From the NCBI GenBank assembly GCA_025200525.1, contig CM045762.1:192225154-192289153 (forward strand): 64,000 nt of DNA, read 5' to 3'. Origin of the DNA: Camellia lanceoleosa (lineage: Eukaryota; Streptophyta; Magnoliopsida; Ericales; Theaceae). A program made the position numbers and the translations under genes. Positions 1 through 12,530 of this stretch are shown in pieces. Below the pieces are notes generated by a model, which worked only from the letters and a program-made list of their open reading frames with translations, was not told where the DNA came from and made no database searches. Every line of letters begins with the position of its first letter. Position 1 is the first letter of the stretch.

Positions 1-482
1 CAACACGTTTTTCGAGACAAAACGGATATGCAATGTTTATTTCCAAATTAGGCAATCTAGTCTATACTTGTTTGCTGCGCGCATAACATAGTAATTCTAG
101 GCTAATAATTGGAATAAGAACGCATAAAGTTTTCAAAAACGGATATCATGGTTAGTAGAGGCCGGTCTTCGGACCGGGCGAAAGGGGGTGCTCATAGCTG
201 ACCTTCCCCGATCGTACCCAAGCTCCCGAGCCAAGCTACTTTGGTGATGACGGACACGTGGCCTTCGGCACCGAGTCAGGGTTTCCTAAATTCCCCAATT
301 TTAAAATATTTAGGTGGCGACTCATGTATCCGCAAAGCAGTCCATGTTTGGCACTACTTTCGAAAAATCTGTTTTCTCAAAACGATTTGCCAGAGTTGGA
401 CTCTTTGGTTCAGATTACGAACCGCAACAAACAAAACGAGGGAGTCCGAACTGTAGCGAGGTCCCTCGCGGGCATTGTTACA
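1..482 (+). repeat. 3' end of the 5' LTR of the Ogre/Tat-like element
   Basis: These bases are nearly identical to 18379-18860, the end of the 3' LTR. The LTR finishes in TTGTTACA and is followed directly by the primer-binding site. The near identity of the two LTR ends implies a fairly recent insertion. Confidence 0.88.
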
Positions 483-487
483 GTTTT

Positions 488-503
488 TGGCGACTCTGCT
501 GGG
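488..503 (+). other. Primer-binding site, tRNA-Arg type
   Basis: TGGCGACTCTGCTGGG starts five bases after the LTR end. It matches the complement of the 3' end of plant tRNA-Arg (form TGGCGACTCCACTGGGG) with about two mismatches. tRNA-Arg priming is known in Tat/Ogre-type elements. Confidence 0.7.
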
Positions 504-1190
504 AATTTTAGAGAGCTTGACTGGAAATTGTGATATCCTGTTTTGACTATGTTTATGTGTTTCTTTGCATTGCATGTGCATTGGTGCGCCTAGGAACACA
601 GTGTTTGCCATCTGCCATTCTTGAACGGTTTGCCGGAGGCTTGTCTTGTCAAGACATGTCCATAAGGCTGACCGGTTGTGGGCTCTGACAGCATGGGAAC
701 ACAAACCCCGGTTTTACCGGGGCACCCTTTTCGACCATTCGACCTAGTGCATATTCGGAATCCATAGTGACCATTCCAAACTAGGACAGGTTGCTTACCC
801 GATGCTAAGTTGTTTGAAACCGCTGTGTGCGTAGTGAAACCCAGCTCCTGACAAAATAGGACAGGGAAACCCTACCCCAACATAGGGGTGTATTGGTTCT
901 CATTTATCTGCTATGTGCTTTAGAGTATATCTCTGCAGGGAATATACATGTCAGTTTGCAAAAGTGAGTATCAGGCCTGAGGGCACCAGTATCAGTGTTA
1001 TTGGGAACCAGTTATATCTACGGGTATCAGTTCAGTTCTGGGAACAGTGATTCTGGGGAACAGTATTCAGTAGTAGAGATCAGATGATTGACTGCGTCTG
1101 TGTTTGATCTGTTTTGAAATTTGAAATCTTTGTCCGTTTTCTTCAGTTTAGAGAATTGAAAAACGTCTGAGTAGTCGATATTTCCCCTTC

Positions 1191-2210
1191 TTGGCAGGAC
1201 TAGGGATGGCACAGAGTTCAGAGGAGATAGTGGTTATGGCAGCCGCATTAGATCAAGGGGTTGCCCTACAGAGTGAGACCGGCATTGATATGCCACATCC
1301 TCCTAGGTCGCCCGCCGCACACCCAGTCTGGGCCCCCCAGTTCTATCAGGCTCGCGAGCCCACTACATTTGAGTTAATGGGTATGATAGGTGATCTCCAA
1401 AGATCTGTGGCAGATCTTGCTTACGGGATGTCAGCCCCGCCACCGGTTGCACCGTATGCCGGAAATTTTGAACCACAAGAGCCCCCGCTATTGGGACGGA
1501 TTGTAATTGAGCTCAACCAGCCGGAGATGGCCTCCACCCACAACAGTGACGTACCAGCACCAGTTCAAAACTCTCACCAGGCTGAGGCCAGAGGCAAAGA
1601 CAAGGCAAAGGCAGATGCCGATCCCATCGAACAACTGCTGTGGGCAGTCGAGGCTTTGAAAGCCGGAGGAATGAACAAACAACAGATATCCACAATTATG
1701 ACCAAAATTGTGAAGGATGCTTTTCCCGCTCTACCTGAGGGTAGTTCAAGCCAGTCGGAAAACCGGGATAGGCCCCGTTATGTCGAAGCACTTTCTCTCA
1801 CTCCCAACCCCACACCGAGGAAGGATCAGAAATCCAAGCCCGTACCTGCTGATCCATTCGCTAGTGCGTCTAGCAAGAACACTCAGAATTCCAAGTACCA
1901 GCCCCGGGGGCACAGAGCTTTTCATGCTCTCTACATGCCGCTGTCTAGGGCACTTCTTATTTTGGCTAAGAAGGGGCATCTAACACCTCTTGAGCCCCGA
2001 CCTCTGCCGAAGATTCTCCCGGCAGGCCATGATGCCACACAGTACTGTGCGTACCACTAGCAGACCGGCCATTCTACCGATAACTGCTTCCGCCTCCGTC
2101 ATGAGGTACAGGATCTGATCGACAATGAGGTTATCCTCCCGCCCACCTCAGCCAAATCCGTCACCACTCAGCTGTTGGATTTCGAGGATACCAATACTGT
2201 GAGTATGTAG
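1191..2210 (+). pseudogene. Retrotransposon gag remnant (C-terminal half, zinc-knuckle-like), broken by TAG
   Basis: An open frame of about 289 codons runs from 1191 to a TAG at 2058-2060 and continues in the same frame to 2210. The C-terminal part has the block typical of Tat/Ogre gag: a hydrophobic stretch, a proline-rich spacer, then C-x2-H-x4-GH-x4-C (CAYH, a stop in place of one residue, then TGHSTDNC) and a helical tail ending in DLIDN. The TAG sits where a glutamine is expected, as in a CAG to TAG change. The central gag capsid domain is not recognisable, so the protein is a shortened structural protein. The product would have been virus-like particle core protein in the cytoplasm. The start is uncertain: the first ATG of the frame lies at 1191 but 1206 (MAQSS) is equally plausible. 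Confidence 0.65.
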
Positions 2211-5200
2211 TTGGGATTCAACCGCCTGCGGGCAGCACCTCGAGTTTTTGATGTGGCATCTGGCACGTATTTTTGAGCATCTGTGAATGCTAATCTTGTA
2301 AATCCTGGCTTGGGGTGTTGAGTCAGTGTTTTGTTTTGTTTTGAGTCTGTCTCTGTCTTGAGTCAGTCTTTTTGCTTAAGGGTCTGTCTTGTTGTAACGA
2401 GTCAGTCCCTCTTTTGTATAGAATACTAGGTGACTCCGGGGTTGTTGCCTCGAGCACCATTTTGCTTTGTAATTATTTCTTCCTGCTTTCTTTTTGGGTT
2501 TGTCTCTGCTATGGAGCCAGCTGCATCCGGGGAACCTGAATGAAACAGCTGCGGCTACCGTGTTTCTGCACTATTTGTGTTGGGCTAGTTATGCCAGAGA
2601 ATTCGAATGGGGCAACAGCACATTCCACCCGCTCTTGTGTGCTCTGATAATTATTGCTCTGACCTAAGTTTTTCAAAAACCCTTTTGAACACTGCGGTGA
2701 TAAAAACGAAGAGGAAGGAATTCCTCGGGATTTACAAAACTTTGATCAAAATTGAAAAAAGAAAGGCATGCTAAGCCCTTAATGGTTGAAATCATGCTTG
2801 TCAGCGTGAGTACTGAGAAGGACCCTGGCTTGATCCAGACTGGTTCCACACTATCTTCGGCACGAGCGATTTGTCGCCTTCTTAAAAACTTTCAAAAACA
2901 AAATGTTTTGCGCGGTCCTGCGAAGACCCGTGTGGAATCGCTCTTGAGATTGCGCAGCTTAGGATCGTTCTCAGCCTCGAAACCCGACCCCTCATTTTCA
3001 AACCTTGGACCGGCATCCAGAATGTTCAATGGTCAGTTATCAATGTGAGGCCCGTGTGGCCCTACTCGGAGCAGCCCTCGATCAAGAGGCACCGAAAACG
3101 GAGCAAGAGAATGGATCCCACCAGAAGAAGTTTGCAAAGCAACCGTGATAGATTCTCCTGCAAAGTACTGTAGCAGTCATTCTCCCGGAAACGGAGAGGC
3201 TTCAATTTCAAAAAAAAAAAACATTCGGCATGGACTTGCTACACTTTTACCCTTTGAGAGGCTCGCTGGGCCAAAAACCTGGAAGGGCGACCCAGGCAAA
3301 AGTTAGAGCAAAAGAACAAGAAAAAAGAAAAATACAAATGAAAAAGAAAAATACAAAAGAAAAAGAAAAGGAAAAAAGAAGAAGAAAAATAAAGAATGAA
3401 AAGAAGCTCGCAAGGTCGAAAACCCGCATTGGGCGCCTTGTCAAAAGTAAGAGCCTAAAAATAGTGAAGGTTAAAATACCCGAGAGTACCTTGACCTGAA
3501 CTACGTAAGGCTTGATTCCCATGTTTGGGATACGTAGGCAACTTCATCCTGAAGTCCAGCCCCCATCGCTCTCATAGCGTCTCAGTCCATGAAATGGTTT
3601 TGATCACCCCGTGCTCCCTTCGAATCCGATGTCTCGGTTGCAACGACTGGAACTATGTGATCAACTTTCTCCTGAAGCTCAGCCACCAACGCTTTCAAGG
3701 TGACTGTGTCCATATATTGTTTGTGGCCGTCTCCGTCCTCTCCGTGCCTGAGAGCCCGATCGCGCTCAATCATCAATAGGCATGCCGCGGCATCATCCAA
3801 ACAAGGGGCAACTTTCCGTTGCCATCTATTGCCAAAAGTCGCCTTCAATCGTCATCCAAACTAGGGGCAACTTTCCGTTGCCCTCCCCCCCTTTAAACAA
3901 AGGGCAATTTTCCAAAATTGCCTCCGATCCGAGGTTGCGCATCTCAAGGGGTAGTTCCGTTCTTGTCAAGCACCGACTGTTTGCGAAAATAGTTTTTGAA
4001 AATTTTTACTGAGGTTGACTATTTTCTCGAAAACTATCTCATTTTCCAAAACTGGACCATGTTTGGACCCAAAAGGAAAACTTTCAGTGCTTACAGCCTG
4101 ACTCGCACGATTTTCAAATCAAAAATCGAACAAGCATGCTAATCTGACGATCATTTTAGTCAAAATTGTTTTAGAAAGAAAACAAAAAAATGGTCAAAGT
4201 AATGAACTAGGGGCATAGTCGAGTCAGGTGTTCTGTCTCTCCCTTGTCATCAGTGCACTCGCCAGAAAGGCGTTCTATCTACCAGAAGGAATAGCCGTGA
4301 GCTAGCTATATTGGGCATGAACCCGCCACTTCCTATTCATCCATCAATCACCCTGGGGAGGGATGGAAAATGAGAGAATAAAGAATAGAGAGGTGTAAGC
4401 CGAGAGAAAAGTGAGCAAAAGGGTTTTTGTGAGAAAAACCGAGCCTGAGGGCCTAGTGACGCGAGGATCACACAAATCAGAAAGGGTGGGAAATTTACCC
4501 GGAAAAACTGGCTCCTCGTGATCTGAGGTCTTTCGTTTCCTAAGCACATCTGTGTGTCGTGTCTTTTGATGTGTCGATCTCAACTTAACTTCGAGTCTTT
4601 TTCGAGTGTGTCTCGTTCTGTTTAGGTCGTGTGCCTTTACTTTCTTTACTTGAGTCCTTCCCGCTGTGTTCAGTTGTAGGCTCGATGCCCCGGTTTTGAA
4701 ACCCTTCCAAAGACGATCGTCTGTGCTCAGGATGCTGTGCCATTCTCTACATCTATGCGAGGCAGGAAGAGAAAAGGGAAATTTTGGGACATCCGAATGT
4801 GTTTCAACTTCAACCGTTGCATTTTTGTGGTCCGTCTTGTCAGATTGGGCTGTTTGTTCAGAGATTGCCGTGTGCAGAATGGACCGAGTATGGTGCTATG
4901 AGCCGTATGCAGATCAATCCCCAGCAGAATGTCGGCTATTTGCCCAGTTTGCGCAGTGATTTGCCTGAGTTGTTTGCTGTTAGTTGGTTGGTCATCCGAT
5001 TATCACAGTAAAAATGTTCAATTTTCAGACAACAAATCCATTTCATTTACATTTGAGGTGTAATATGAGGCAATGCAGTGCAAAGTGCGAGATGTGCAGA
5101 TATAACATTCTTTCAGACAAAAAGTTTGTTTTATATAATCTTCTTCAAAGTACAACTTTTGGAGAAAGCAAAAATCTGCCTGCGGCAGTACAAAGTACTC

Positions 5201-5273
5201 TATCTACTAAAAAGAGAAAAGTACAAGAAAGGAAAAAGAAGAAAAACAGCAAAAATCTGTATCATCAGAGGCC
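2211..5273. other. Non-coding internal region of the Ogre-like element
   Basis: No convincing gene is seen. The stretch holds an A/G-rich lysine-coding run at 3290-3400, which I read as low complexity, and diverged repeats of the phrase GGGGCAACTTTCCGTTGCC near 3807-3885. This is where pol would be expected in an autonomous element and no pol motif is visible on either strand. Confidence 0.5.
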
Positions 5274-6727
5274 TTAGGCCTGGGGTTCCGTCCTCGCCCT
5301 CTTCCTGGGCAGAAGTCTGAAACCGTCATCAGAAGCATCGCTGCCAGAGCCCGAGCCTGAGCTGTCCCCGGCCTCCTCCTCGGACGACTCCAACCCCGTC
5401 TCCGCCTCCGACTCGCCGTCACCTGGAACTGGTGCTCGTGAGCTGCTCCCGACATGACCACGTCCCTCTCTGGTACGAGGGAATATCCTGCCATCCCGAG
5501 TAGAAAGGGGAGGCCCAGCTGGAGCAGCGCCACCCACCGGAGGAACCAGGAAGGGAGGCTGAAAAGTACAAAAAGTAAATACATCAGAACGTCGTGAGCA
5601 GTTAATCAGTGCAGAATGCAGTGTATGAGTACAGTGTGGAATGCCGTGAGCAGTTAATCTGTCACACCCCAAACCCGCCCCTAAAAGTTTGGGCATGACC
5701 CATTCGAAAACAGACACAAAACCTGTTATACATATCATATGGGGCCTGAACGGAAGCATTAAATAATATAAAATACATAAAACATCATCCATTGAGCTAC
5801 TACTACCATGCTAGGACCATACACAACGCATTAGGTACACAATATAATTAGAAACATACACTCGAACTTCGGTTACACAGATATACATTCATATTGAGAC
5901 CCACAATTGGGCGTATAACAAAAATATTAATTAAGACAACCCAAGCATAAATCAATAATTTAACAACACTTTATAAAATGCACAGCTTCCGGTAGTGCCT
6001 GGACGCATCAAAGCTGACGAGAGAAGGACGAGCCTTAAAGGTTAAGACTGAACTCCCGGTTGTTTACCTACAGTAATAGACAGACAAAATACAGAATGAG
6101 CGAACTCAGTGAATAATAGTGCATAAATAATGTATTGATTAACCTGAATAATCAATTATAAGATTGTAGATACACATGATTAACTACTTTTCGTAATTAG
6201 TTCCAAAACAGCCATAAGACCAATTTCCATAACAGAACGGATTTAAGCCAATATATACAGGACAACCATAGGCCTACAGATGCAGAACGACCATAGGTCC
6301 AGAATGTCAGAACGGCCATCGATCCATAAATAACAGAAATGACAAGAATAACAGAAATAACAAAGCGAGCGGTAATAATGCGAAATAGCAGAGGTAATAG
6401 CGTATGAACGGAACAAGCGTAAATGTGAGCGCATAAAAGCGTGTGTAGCGCATAAAGCGTGTGTATGGACTCAAGAGGTGGCTCGTACGGATTCCAGAGG
6501 TGGCTCCCACTAAAGTGTAGCACTTCGCTCCGTACAGCACTTTGCTCCATACCAGAAAATATCAGAATGACCTAACGGTCCAGAAATATCAGAAACATAA
6601 TCTTATCAGAAACAGAGTCTTATGCATTTCCAGATTTCAACCATTTTCGTAATCATTTTCATAATCATTTCCACATTTAGTTTTTGTATAAGATCGTATG
6701 TGGTACACCCATTAGCCATCAGATCAG

Positions 6728-6841
6728 ATAGGTCCAAAGACCACAACAGATAAGTCCGAAGACCACAACAGATAGGTCTGCAGACCACAACAGATAGGTC
6801 CGAAGACCACAACAGATAGGTCCGAAGACCACAACAGATAC
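6728..6841 (+). repeat. 23-bp minisatellite in solo LTR A
   Basis: About five tandem units read as variants of GATAGGTCCGAAGACCACAA. Just downstream, 6851-6913 holds two copies of a GGCCACGGTATTGTTACCCC phrase. The neighbouring LTR families carry unrelated minisatellites in comparable positions. Confidence 0.8.
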
Positions 6842-7669
6842 TAACAGCCACGGTATTGTTACCCCCGGGCGAGGGCCACAGGCCACGGTATTGTTACCCC
6901 CGGGCGAGGGCCATCAGGACTAAGGGTGCCACAAATACTTTTTAGAAAACTGGACATTCGTTCGTTCATTTCCAACATATTATAGCTTTTCAAGAATCAG
7001 TCGTTTCGTATCATGATATATGAAAATACATAACATGAGTTTAACAGAACGTTGCTAATGATTGTTAACAAAAGGCAGCATGGTTTATAGCTTGCACGCT
7101 TTCAGAAATACATAAATACCACAATTCCGTACTGAATATAGATACCCTTTCATTAACAGGCTGGAATAACTTATAAACTAACTTCACAGTGTTAATAGTT
7201 GTATGCAACTCTTATTCAGAAGTATAGGTAATTCTTAGAATGGTACATTGATAATAATTATTAGCCATATCCCAAAATACAGAGTAAGTTCAGAATCATA
7301 CCGGTGTGTGATCACTCTTTTACTGTTCACATCTATTCTCAATCAACACACATGTTAACATATTAACTCACGGAGGATAGAATATCAATAACAATAATAA
7401 TTAACGGTAAATAACATATGTTTGAGGTACTATTACTCACAGAGTTACAATGGAGCACTTGTCCCTCCCAGAGTGCGTTCTGCACACAAACATAACTTAC
7501 AAATTAACTTCCTTTCCCTCTTAAATCATTAAGAAATCCTTTCCTGAGCCATTATATTCATATGAATTATAATCATCTTAAAGTCATCAGAATATTATTC
7601 TAAAAATACTAGAGGACTGAGCATTCAAAACTGAGCAAACAATAATTTTGCCTGACAAATGGGTTCCCC

Positions 7670-8363
7670 GCTCGAGCGCTACTTTGGCCGCTCGAGCGGA
7701 CTGCACAAAATACAAAAGCTAGCTGAGGTCGTTTTTCGCTCGGCGGGACTCCCACTTCGGCGTGCAGGCTAATTTCTGAAAAATCTGGATTTCCAAGTTG
7801 AGTTCCAACTTTACCTTCAAACCTTAAATCTTACTTTTACAAAATAACTTAATTCAAAGCAAGTCTACATGCAATCTACACTCCTTCAACATTCCAATCA
7901 TCAATTTCATACTTAAAACAGCCATAACCTTCCAAAATCCCCCTTATTCAAACCCAACATTCCCAAAATCTCATGATTTCCTCTATATATTTCAAATATA
8001 TAAAATTCGCACAATTAAACAATGGAAATAACCCAAATCTGTCTATAGATGTAAATATTGATGAGTATTAGACCCTTACCTCAATAATCAAACAAAGAGG
8101 TGAGCTTGAGAAGGAGCCTTCACATATTCAAGTTCCAATCGGATAAAAACATTGATCCTCCCTTCATCCCCCTCCTTGATGCCAAAAATCATGGTGGATC
8201 ATGATCAAAGTAAAGGAATTTGAGGGTTTGGGGCTAGGGTTTCGGACTAGGAAGAAGAGGAAAGAAGAAGGGAAAAGAAAATATCAAGAAATGAGCCAAA
8301 ATCACGATTTAAAAGCTGCTGTCCCGAAAACTCCGCTCGAGCGCACCTTTTCCCGCTTGAGCG
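7670..8363. promoter_or_regulatory. Two pairs of GCTCGAGCG-type palindromes in solo LTR A
   Basis: Pair one is at 7670-7678 and 7690-7698. Pair two is at 8335-8343 and 8355-8363, with the last copy decayed to GCTTGAGCG. The start-to-start distance is 20 bp in both pairs, with a pyrimidine-rich 11-bp spacer. The pairing and period match those in other LTR families here. A role as a paired protein-binding site is inference. Confidence 0.6.
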
Positions 8364-11300
8364 GACCTACTCACAGCACAGATTCCAAAACTTCAAACAG
8401 GTGTAACTTTCCCATCCGGACTCCGTTTTAGGTCGTTCTTGTGTCCAAATTGAAGCCCCGGAAATGAGCTTTCCAATGGTTCTAACCAAATATCCAAATT
8501 CAAAATGTGGACAAAGAAAAGGGCAAAAGAGTGGCAGCTATTCATAAAATAACTATCCGAATTAAATTCTTTGGTTCAATCTTACCTTACCATCATATTA
8601 CCACCTCAATCAAAATCCCCAAATCCAAAAATAAAACATGAGGGTCCCCACAAACATTCACCAAACCTTTAATAACTTTCCATTACACCTAGCTTCAATT
8701 CCACTGGATATAGTTGAATCTACGCGTATTGGGGTCGTTACATAATCAGTGCAGAATACAGTGTATGAGTACAGTATGTGAATGCCGTGAGCAGTGAATC
8801 AGTGCAGAATGCAGTGTATGAGTACAATATGTGAATGTTGTGAGCAGTGAATCAATGCCGAGTGCAGTGTATGAGTACAGTGTGTGAATGCCGTGAGCAG
8901 TTTATCAGGTTTTTGTGCAGTGCATCAGATTGTATGGAACAGAGTATGGTTTGAGACTGTGGTCAGAAGAACATACCGGAAGACTGTAGGCGGCCATGAC
9001 ATCAAGGGTCCGCTGCAGCATCCCCATCAGGGAGGCACACAACTCCACAGACTGCCGCGTGTACTCGGAGGAAGCCTGCAAAGTATCAGATGCATCAGTA
9101 TTCTGTGGAATATCAAATAAGGAGAAATGAAATGCCAATGCAAGATGCAGAATGCAAGTAATACATACCGGAGGCAAGTCGGGGATGCCGGCTAACTCAT
9201 GATCAGCTGGGGGAGGAGCGAAGGGAATCTGGTGAGTCGCCCCATCCTGACCTCAGATGATCTTTGAAGTGAGCAGGCCAACGATCCCTCGCCCCTCTGC
9301 CCCGCCCACCGCGGACTCGAGCTCTCCGCGATGCTCCTGCCCCTGCCTCTGCTCTAGCCGCTGGTGCCGCAGGTCTCCCTCCCTCAGCTCGGGAGCTGCC
9401 GCTCAGAGGCTGCATGATGAAGATCCGGATGTACTCCGAGTAATCACCCTCACCTCTGAAGCCGTCCTCGTCCCAGCCAAGGGTGTAGTCTGCCATCTCC
9501 TGGTGGGAGAACCTCTCAGAATCCCTCATGTGCTCCGGAGGGTGAACCGGGACTATCTGCTCTGGTAACCCGCGGGTCTGGCGCAGGAAACGCTCCCCCA
9601 GGTACCAAGCCCGACAGACCGGGCCCTCCAGAAGAATCCGGTACAGAGAGGTCTCAATGGCACCGGCAAACCGATCTCGCATCACCGCTGGCAGTGGAGC
9701 CCACGGCTGCCAGGTGACCTGAAAATGAAATGCAGTTTGTTACCTACCGATATTTGAAACATACAGTAGAGAAGCGAAGTTTAAATGAACTGTAAGCGAA
9801 ACATACCTCGGAAGAGGCGACGGTATCGAAAAATCGGCGGAAGAAGCTGAATGTGTCCCGGGGCCTCCGGGAGCATCGACCGTCGTACCGGCGGGAGAAC
9901 GGGACGACTGGCGGAGTCTCCGTCTCCGGCACTGGCTCTAGCCTGGGAAAGTAGGCATACACCCACAACTGCAAAACAGATGTCAGTATGACCATCGGAA
10001 TAAGCAGAATGCAATGTAAAGCAGAAATAACAGAGCCGTGTGTTGTGTAGTGTATCGTGCAGGGTGTACAATGTGAGCAATGTACAGTCAGTGTAAAGCA
10101 GAGTATGTGTGTGCCGTGTGTACAGTATACAGATAATGCGAGCAGTGTACATAACAAAATACGGAAAGTATGAAGCAGGAATGTAAAGCGGAGAAGAAGA
10201 CATACCTCCCAAGCCCGCCAGTAGCCCCCGAGCAGCTGCCCGCTGCCACGGGAGACGGAGCTCATGTAGCCGTAGAGGGTGGCCAGAGCCGCGCCACCCC
10301 AGTCAAAGCGCAAGAGATCTCTGACATCCACCACAGAAGGTCTTCGCCCGATTCGCCGGCGAAAATGGTCATCCCGAACAAGAACATCAGGAAGCCGCGA
10401 GCATATCTCTCCACGGCCTCTAGGGTCATCGGGGCTGCGTCGACGAGGAGGGGCTGGACCCGGAACTGCACCTCGAACCAAGAATACCGGACGAAGCCGA
10501 GGCGCGCAAGAGGTGGCGCCGCGCCAAGCAAGTAGACCTGGGCCGCGGTCCACTCGTCCATGTCAATATCAAAGGGGATCGGATCACCCCCCACCCCGAT
10601 GCCGGTGAGCATCGAGAAATCGTGAGGGGTCATCGTCATGTCCCCTACCACCGACAAGTGGAATGAATCGGTGGTGTCCCACCACCTCTCTGCCAGAGCA
10701 GCGAGGAGAGGCCTGCAGGAAGAGAGCCTGGACAGTCCCCTACAGAATGTCCCAAGGCCGGCCCGGTCGACGATCTGACGAACCGCGTCGGGTAGCTCAG
10801 CATACCACTCCCGAGCGACGGTATTCCCATACCCGCGGATGGTATGGGAACCTCCCTGTTTACATACAAACAGTTGCGAAGCAATATGAAATGTACAGTT
10901 ATGAGAAGCAGTTGAAATCAGTACAGATATGGTATGCGTGCAAGTTTTTCAGATTCAGATGAGTACCGGGTGTCAGTGTGCTCACCGTGAACTACAACAT
11001 GTGATGCGTCAGTGTGTTTTCGAGTGGTGCAGTGTAAACATGGTGCACGGGTGCACACTTTTCAGATTCAAGCAAATATCAGGTTTCAGTGTACCAGTAG
11101 GTGAACTACGTCCTGTGATGTGTCAGTACTCCTGTGAGGATCAGTATAAACATAGCATGTCTGCGTGTTTTTTTTTTAAAGTTTAAACAGATGCCAGGCG
11201 CTGGTATGTATCAGTGAATTACCAATGAGTGATGTTACAGCGTGTTTGTGTGATTCAGTGCAAATCTAGCATGCGTGCGAGTTTTCAAATTCAAGCAAGT

Positions 11301-11718
11301 GCCGGACATCCGTGAGTTTGCAGTGAATACAGTGTGTGTGCATGTGTGTCGATCCTAAGTAGATATCAGTTGTGAAGTTGTCTACGATCAACTATAGTGC
11401 ACAGTGTATCATGATTAAGCAGTTAAAGAATGAAAGCAATATGGCAGTCGACAGTTCTACATTGCAGAAAATAAAGCAAAAAATGGTTACCTTGGAAGCG
11501 CGGAAGGACAAGTGAGAGGCCGGCTCGCGCAGCAGAAGCTCCGGGTCCAGAGCCCTATCAAAACCGCGGAAGTGGCAGAGTCCATCTGGCGGTAACACGT
11601 GAACGGTCGGCCGGTAGGTCGCCGGATCGAATGGGCGCTCACTTAGTGGCAGAAGCTCAACCCCGGGATCCATCTCCTGATCCGAGGGAGTCCCGACGTG
11701 TGGAACATCATCCGCCAT

Positions 11719-12530
11719 AGCAATGGAAATGAGAAGATAGCCGAAAAAAAGAAAAACGGGCCGGAATGCGAAAAGTCAACCGGCAAAGTCAACCCCGAGT
11801 GGGTCAGAAATGGCCGGAAGGGTCGGAATGCGAAAAAATACGAGGATGAAGAAAAAATCAAGGGGAACAAGTCCCGAGAAGGCGGAAATAGCAAAGGGCA
11901 CTCCGAAACGGAATTTCGATCAGTGGAAAATGTCCGAAACGCTAAGAATATCGCGAATCCGACGAGAAAACGGGCGTGAAACGCGGGGAAATCGATGAAA
12001 AATCGAGAGAAGATAACTCTAGAGAGAGAGAGAGGGAGTTTTCGGCGGTATAGGAATGAGAAAATAGGGTTTGGAAGCCCTATTTTATAAAACCCGCAGT
12101 GAAATGGCAAATCTGCCCCCGATCAGTCATTTTCTGCCGGTCGGCACATTATTGTGCCGGTGGATAAGTTTAGGCAGCCGGTGGCAGCCGGTGACCTCCC
12201 CACCCAGCCGGTGGTGTTGCCAAGGCCTTGTTTAGGCAAGATGAGGGGTTTTGGGTCTTCATAGCTCAAGAAAGTGCAAGAAAGCGCATCTCCGACGCTC
12301 AACCGGCCTCCGTTTTGACTCCGGACCGTGTCTACTGCGCGTGGCACTCCAATTCAAGCAAGGACTGTATCCTTTTGTATCCTTTTATCTTTCATAAGAT
12401 TTTGAAGTTGCCCCGTGTGTGTTGCATGCATTCATCACACTCTCCGGTGCGCTGCATCGCGCCATTCTGAGCATCCCTTGTGATTTGCGCTGTTTTGCAT
12501 TTGTCGTGTGGCATGCGTGTCACACTTGCT
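11719..12530. other. Promoter/leader region of the antisense PMD gene and GC-rich spacer
   Basis: No gene is seen on the + strand. The left part is the leader of the antisense PMD gene with its CT-rich run. The stretch 12133-12215 holds a cluster of CCGGT/GGCAC motifs of the same kind as the two clusters inside the 3' LTR. Confidence 0.5.
12081..12090 (-). promoter_or_regulatory. TATA box of the antisense PMD gene
   Basis: On the minus strand the sequence reads TTATAAAATAGGG. It lies about 360 bp upstream of the PMD start codon at 11718, followed by a CT-rich leader near 12020-12040. This placement suits a Pol II promoter firing against the retrotransposon. Inferred from position and motif only. 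Confidence 0.45.

Larger units (their letters stand above)
5660..8742 (-). mobile_element. Solo LTR, 3083 bp (family A), in intron 5 of the antisense PMD gene
   Basis: The unit starts TGTCACACCCC and ends GGGGTCGTTACA, so it has TG/CA ends. It is flanked by a perfect 5-bp target duplication, TAATC, at 5655-5659 and 8743-8747. No internal retrotransposon sequence is present, so it is a solo LTR left by LTR-LTR recombination. Its ends match the chromovirus LTR and LTR C (30316-33113) in style, which implies a related chromovirus whose coding strand is minus here. It holds a 23-bp minisatellite and two palindrome pairs, listed separately. Confidence 0.85.
5274..11718 (-). pseudogene. Plant mobile domain (PMD) gene, six exons, antisense inside the Ogre-like element
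   Basis: Exons on the minus strand, with GT/AG borders: 11718-11491, 10855-10206, 9968-9807, 9718-9169, 9075-8977 and 5558-5274. Exon 1 starts MADDVPHV. Exon 2 encodes the PMD core (AERWWDTTDSFHLSVVGDMT, then GYMSSVSRGSGQLLGGYWRA), exon 3 the WVYAYFP block, exon 4 a long tail (TWQPWAPLP, then SEYIRIFI), and exon 6 an acidic, serine-rich end with a basic PRKRAR nuclear-localisation-like patch before the stop at 5274-5276. PMD proteins (MAIN/MAIL1 family in Arabidopsis, Pfam PF10536) are nuclear, and related domains are carried by plant transposons. Exon 2 needs a frame change near 10360-10390 and exon 4 another near 9240, so the copy is probably dead. A solo LTR (5660-8742) lies in intron 5. 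Antisense extra ORFs are known in Tat-lineage elements, which supports the reading. Confidence 0.72.

Noticed and set aside
241..704. Short open frames in the LTR, repeated at 18619-18904 and inverted at 38374-38706
   Set aside because: They are copies of LTR sequence in overlapping frames with no domain and no codon preference.
3230..3499. Lysine-rich open frame on the + strand
   Set aside because: It is built on an A/G-rich low-complexity run with no domain, inside a non-coding part of the retrotransposon.
5207..5584. Open frame overlapping the last PMD exon in another frame
   Set aside because: It is a shadow; the frame used for the PMD exon has the acidic and basic tail and follows a good acceptor.
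9744..10657. Two separate overlapping antisense genes
   Set aside because: The two frames continue one another across a frame change in one PMD exon, and together match a single PMD domain.
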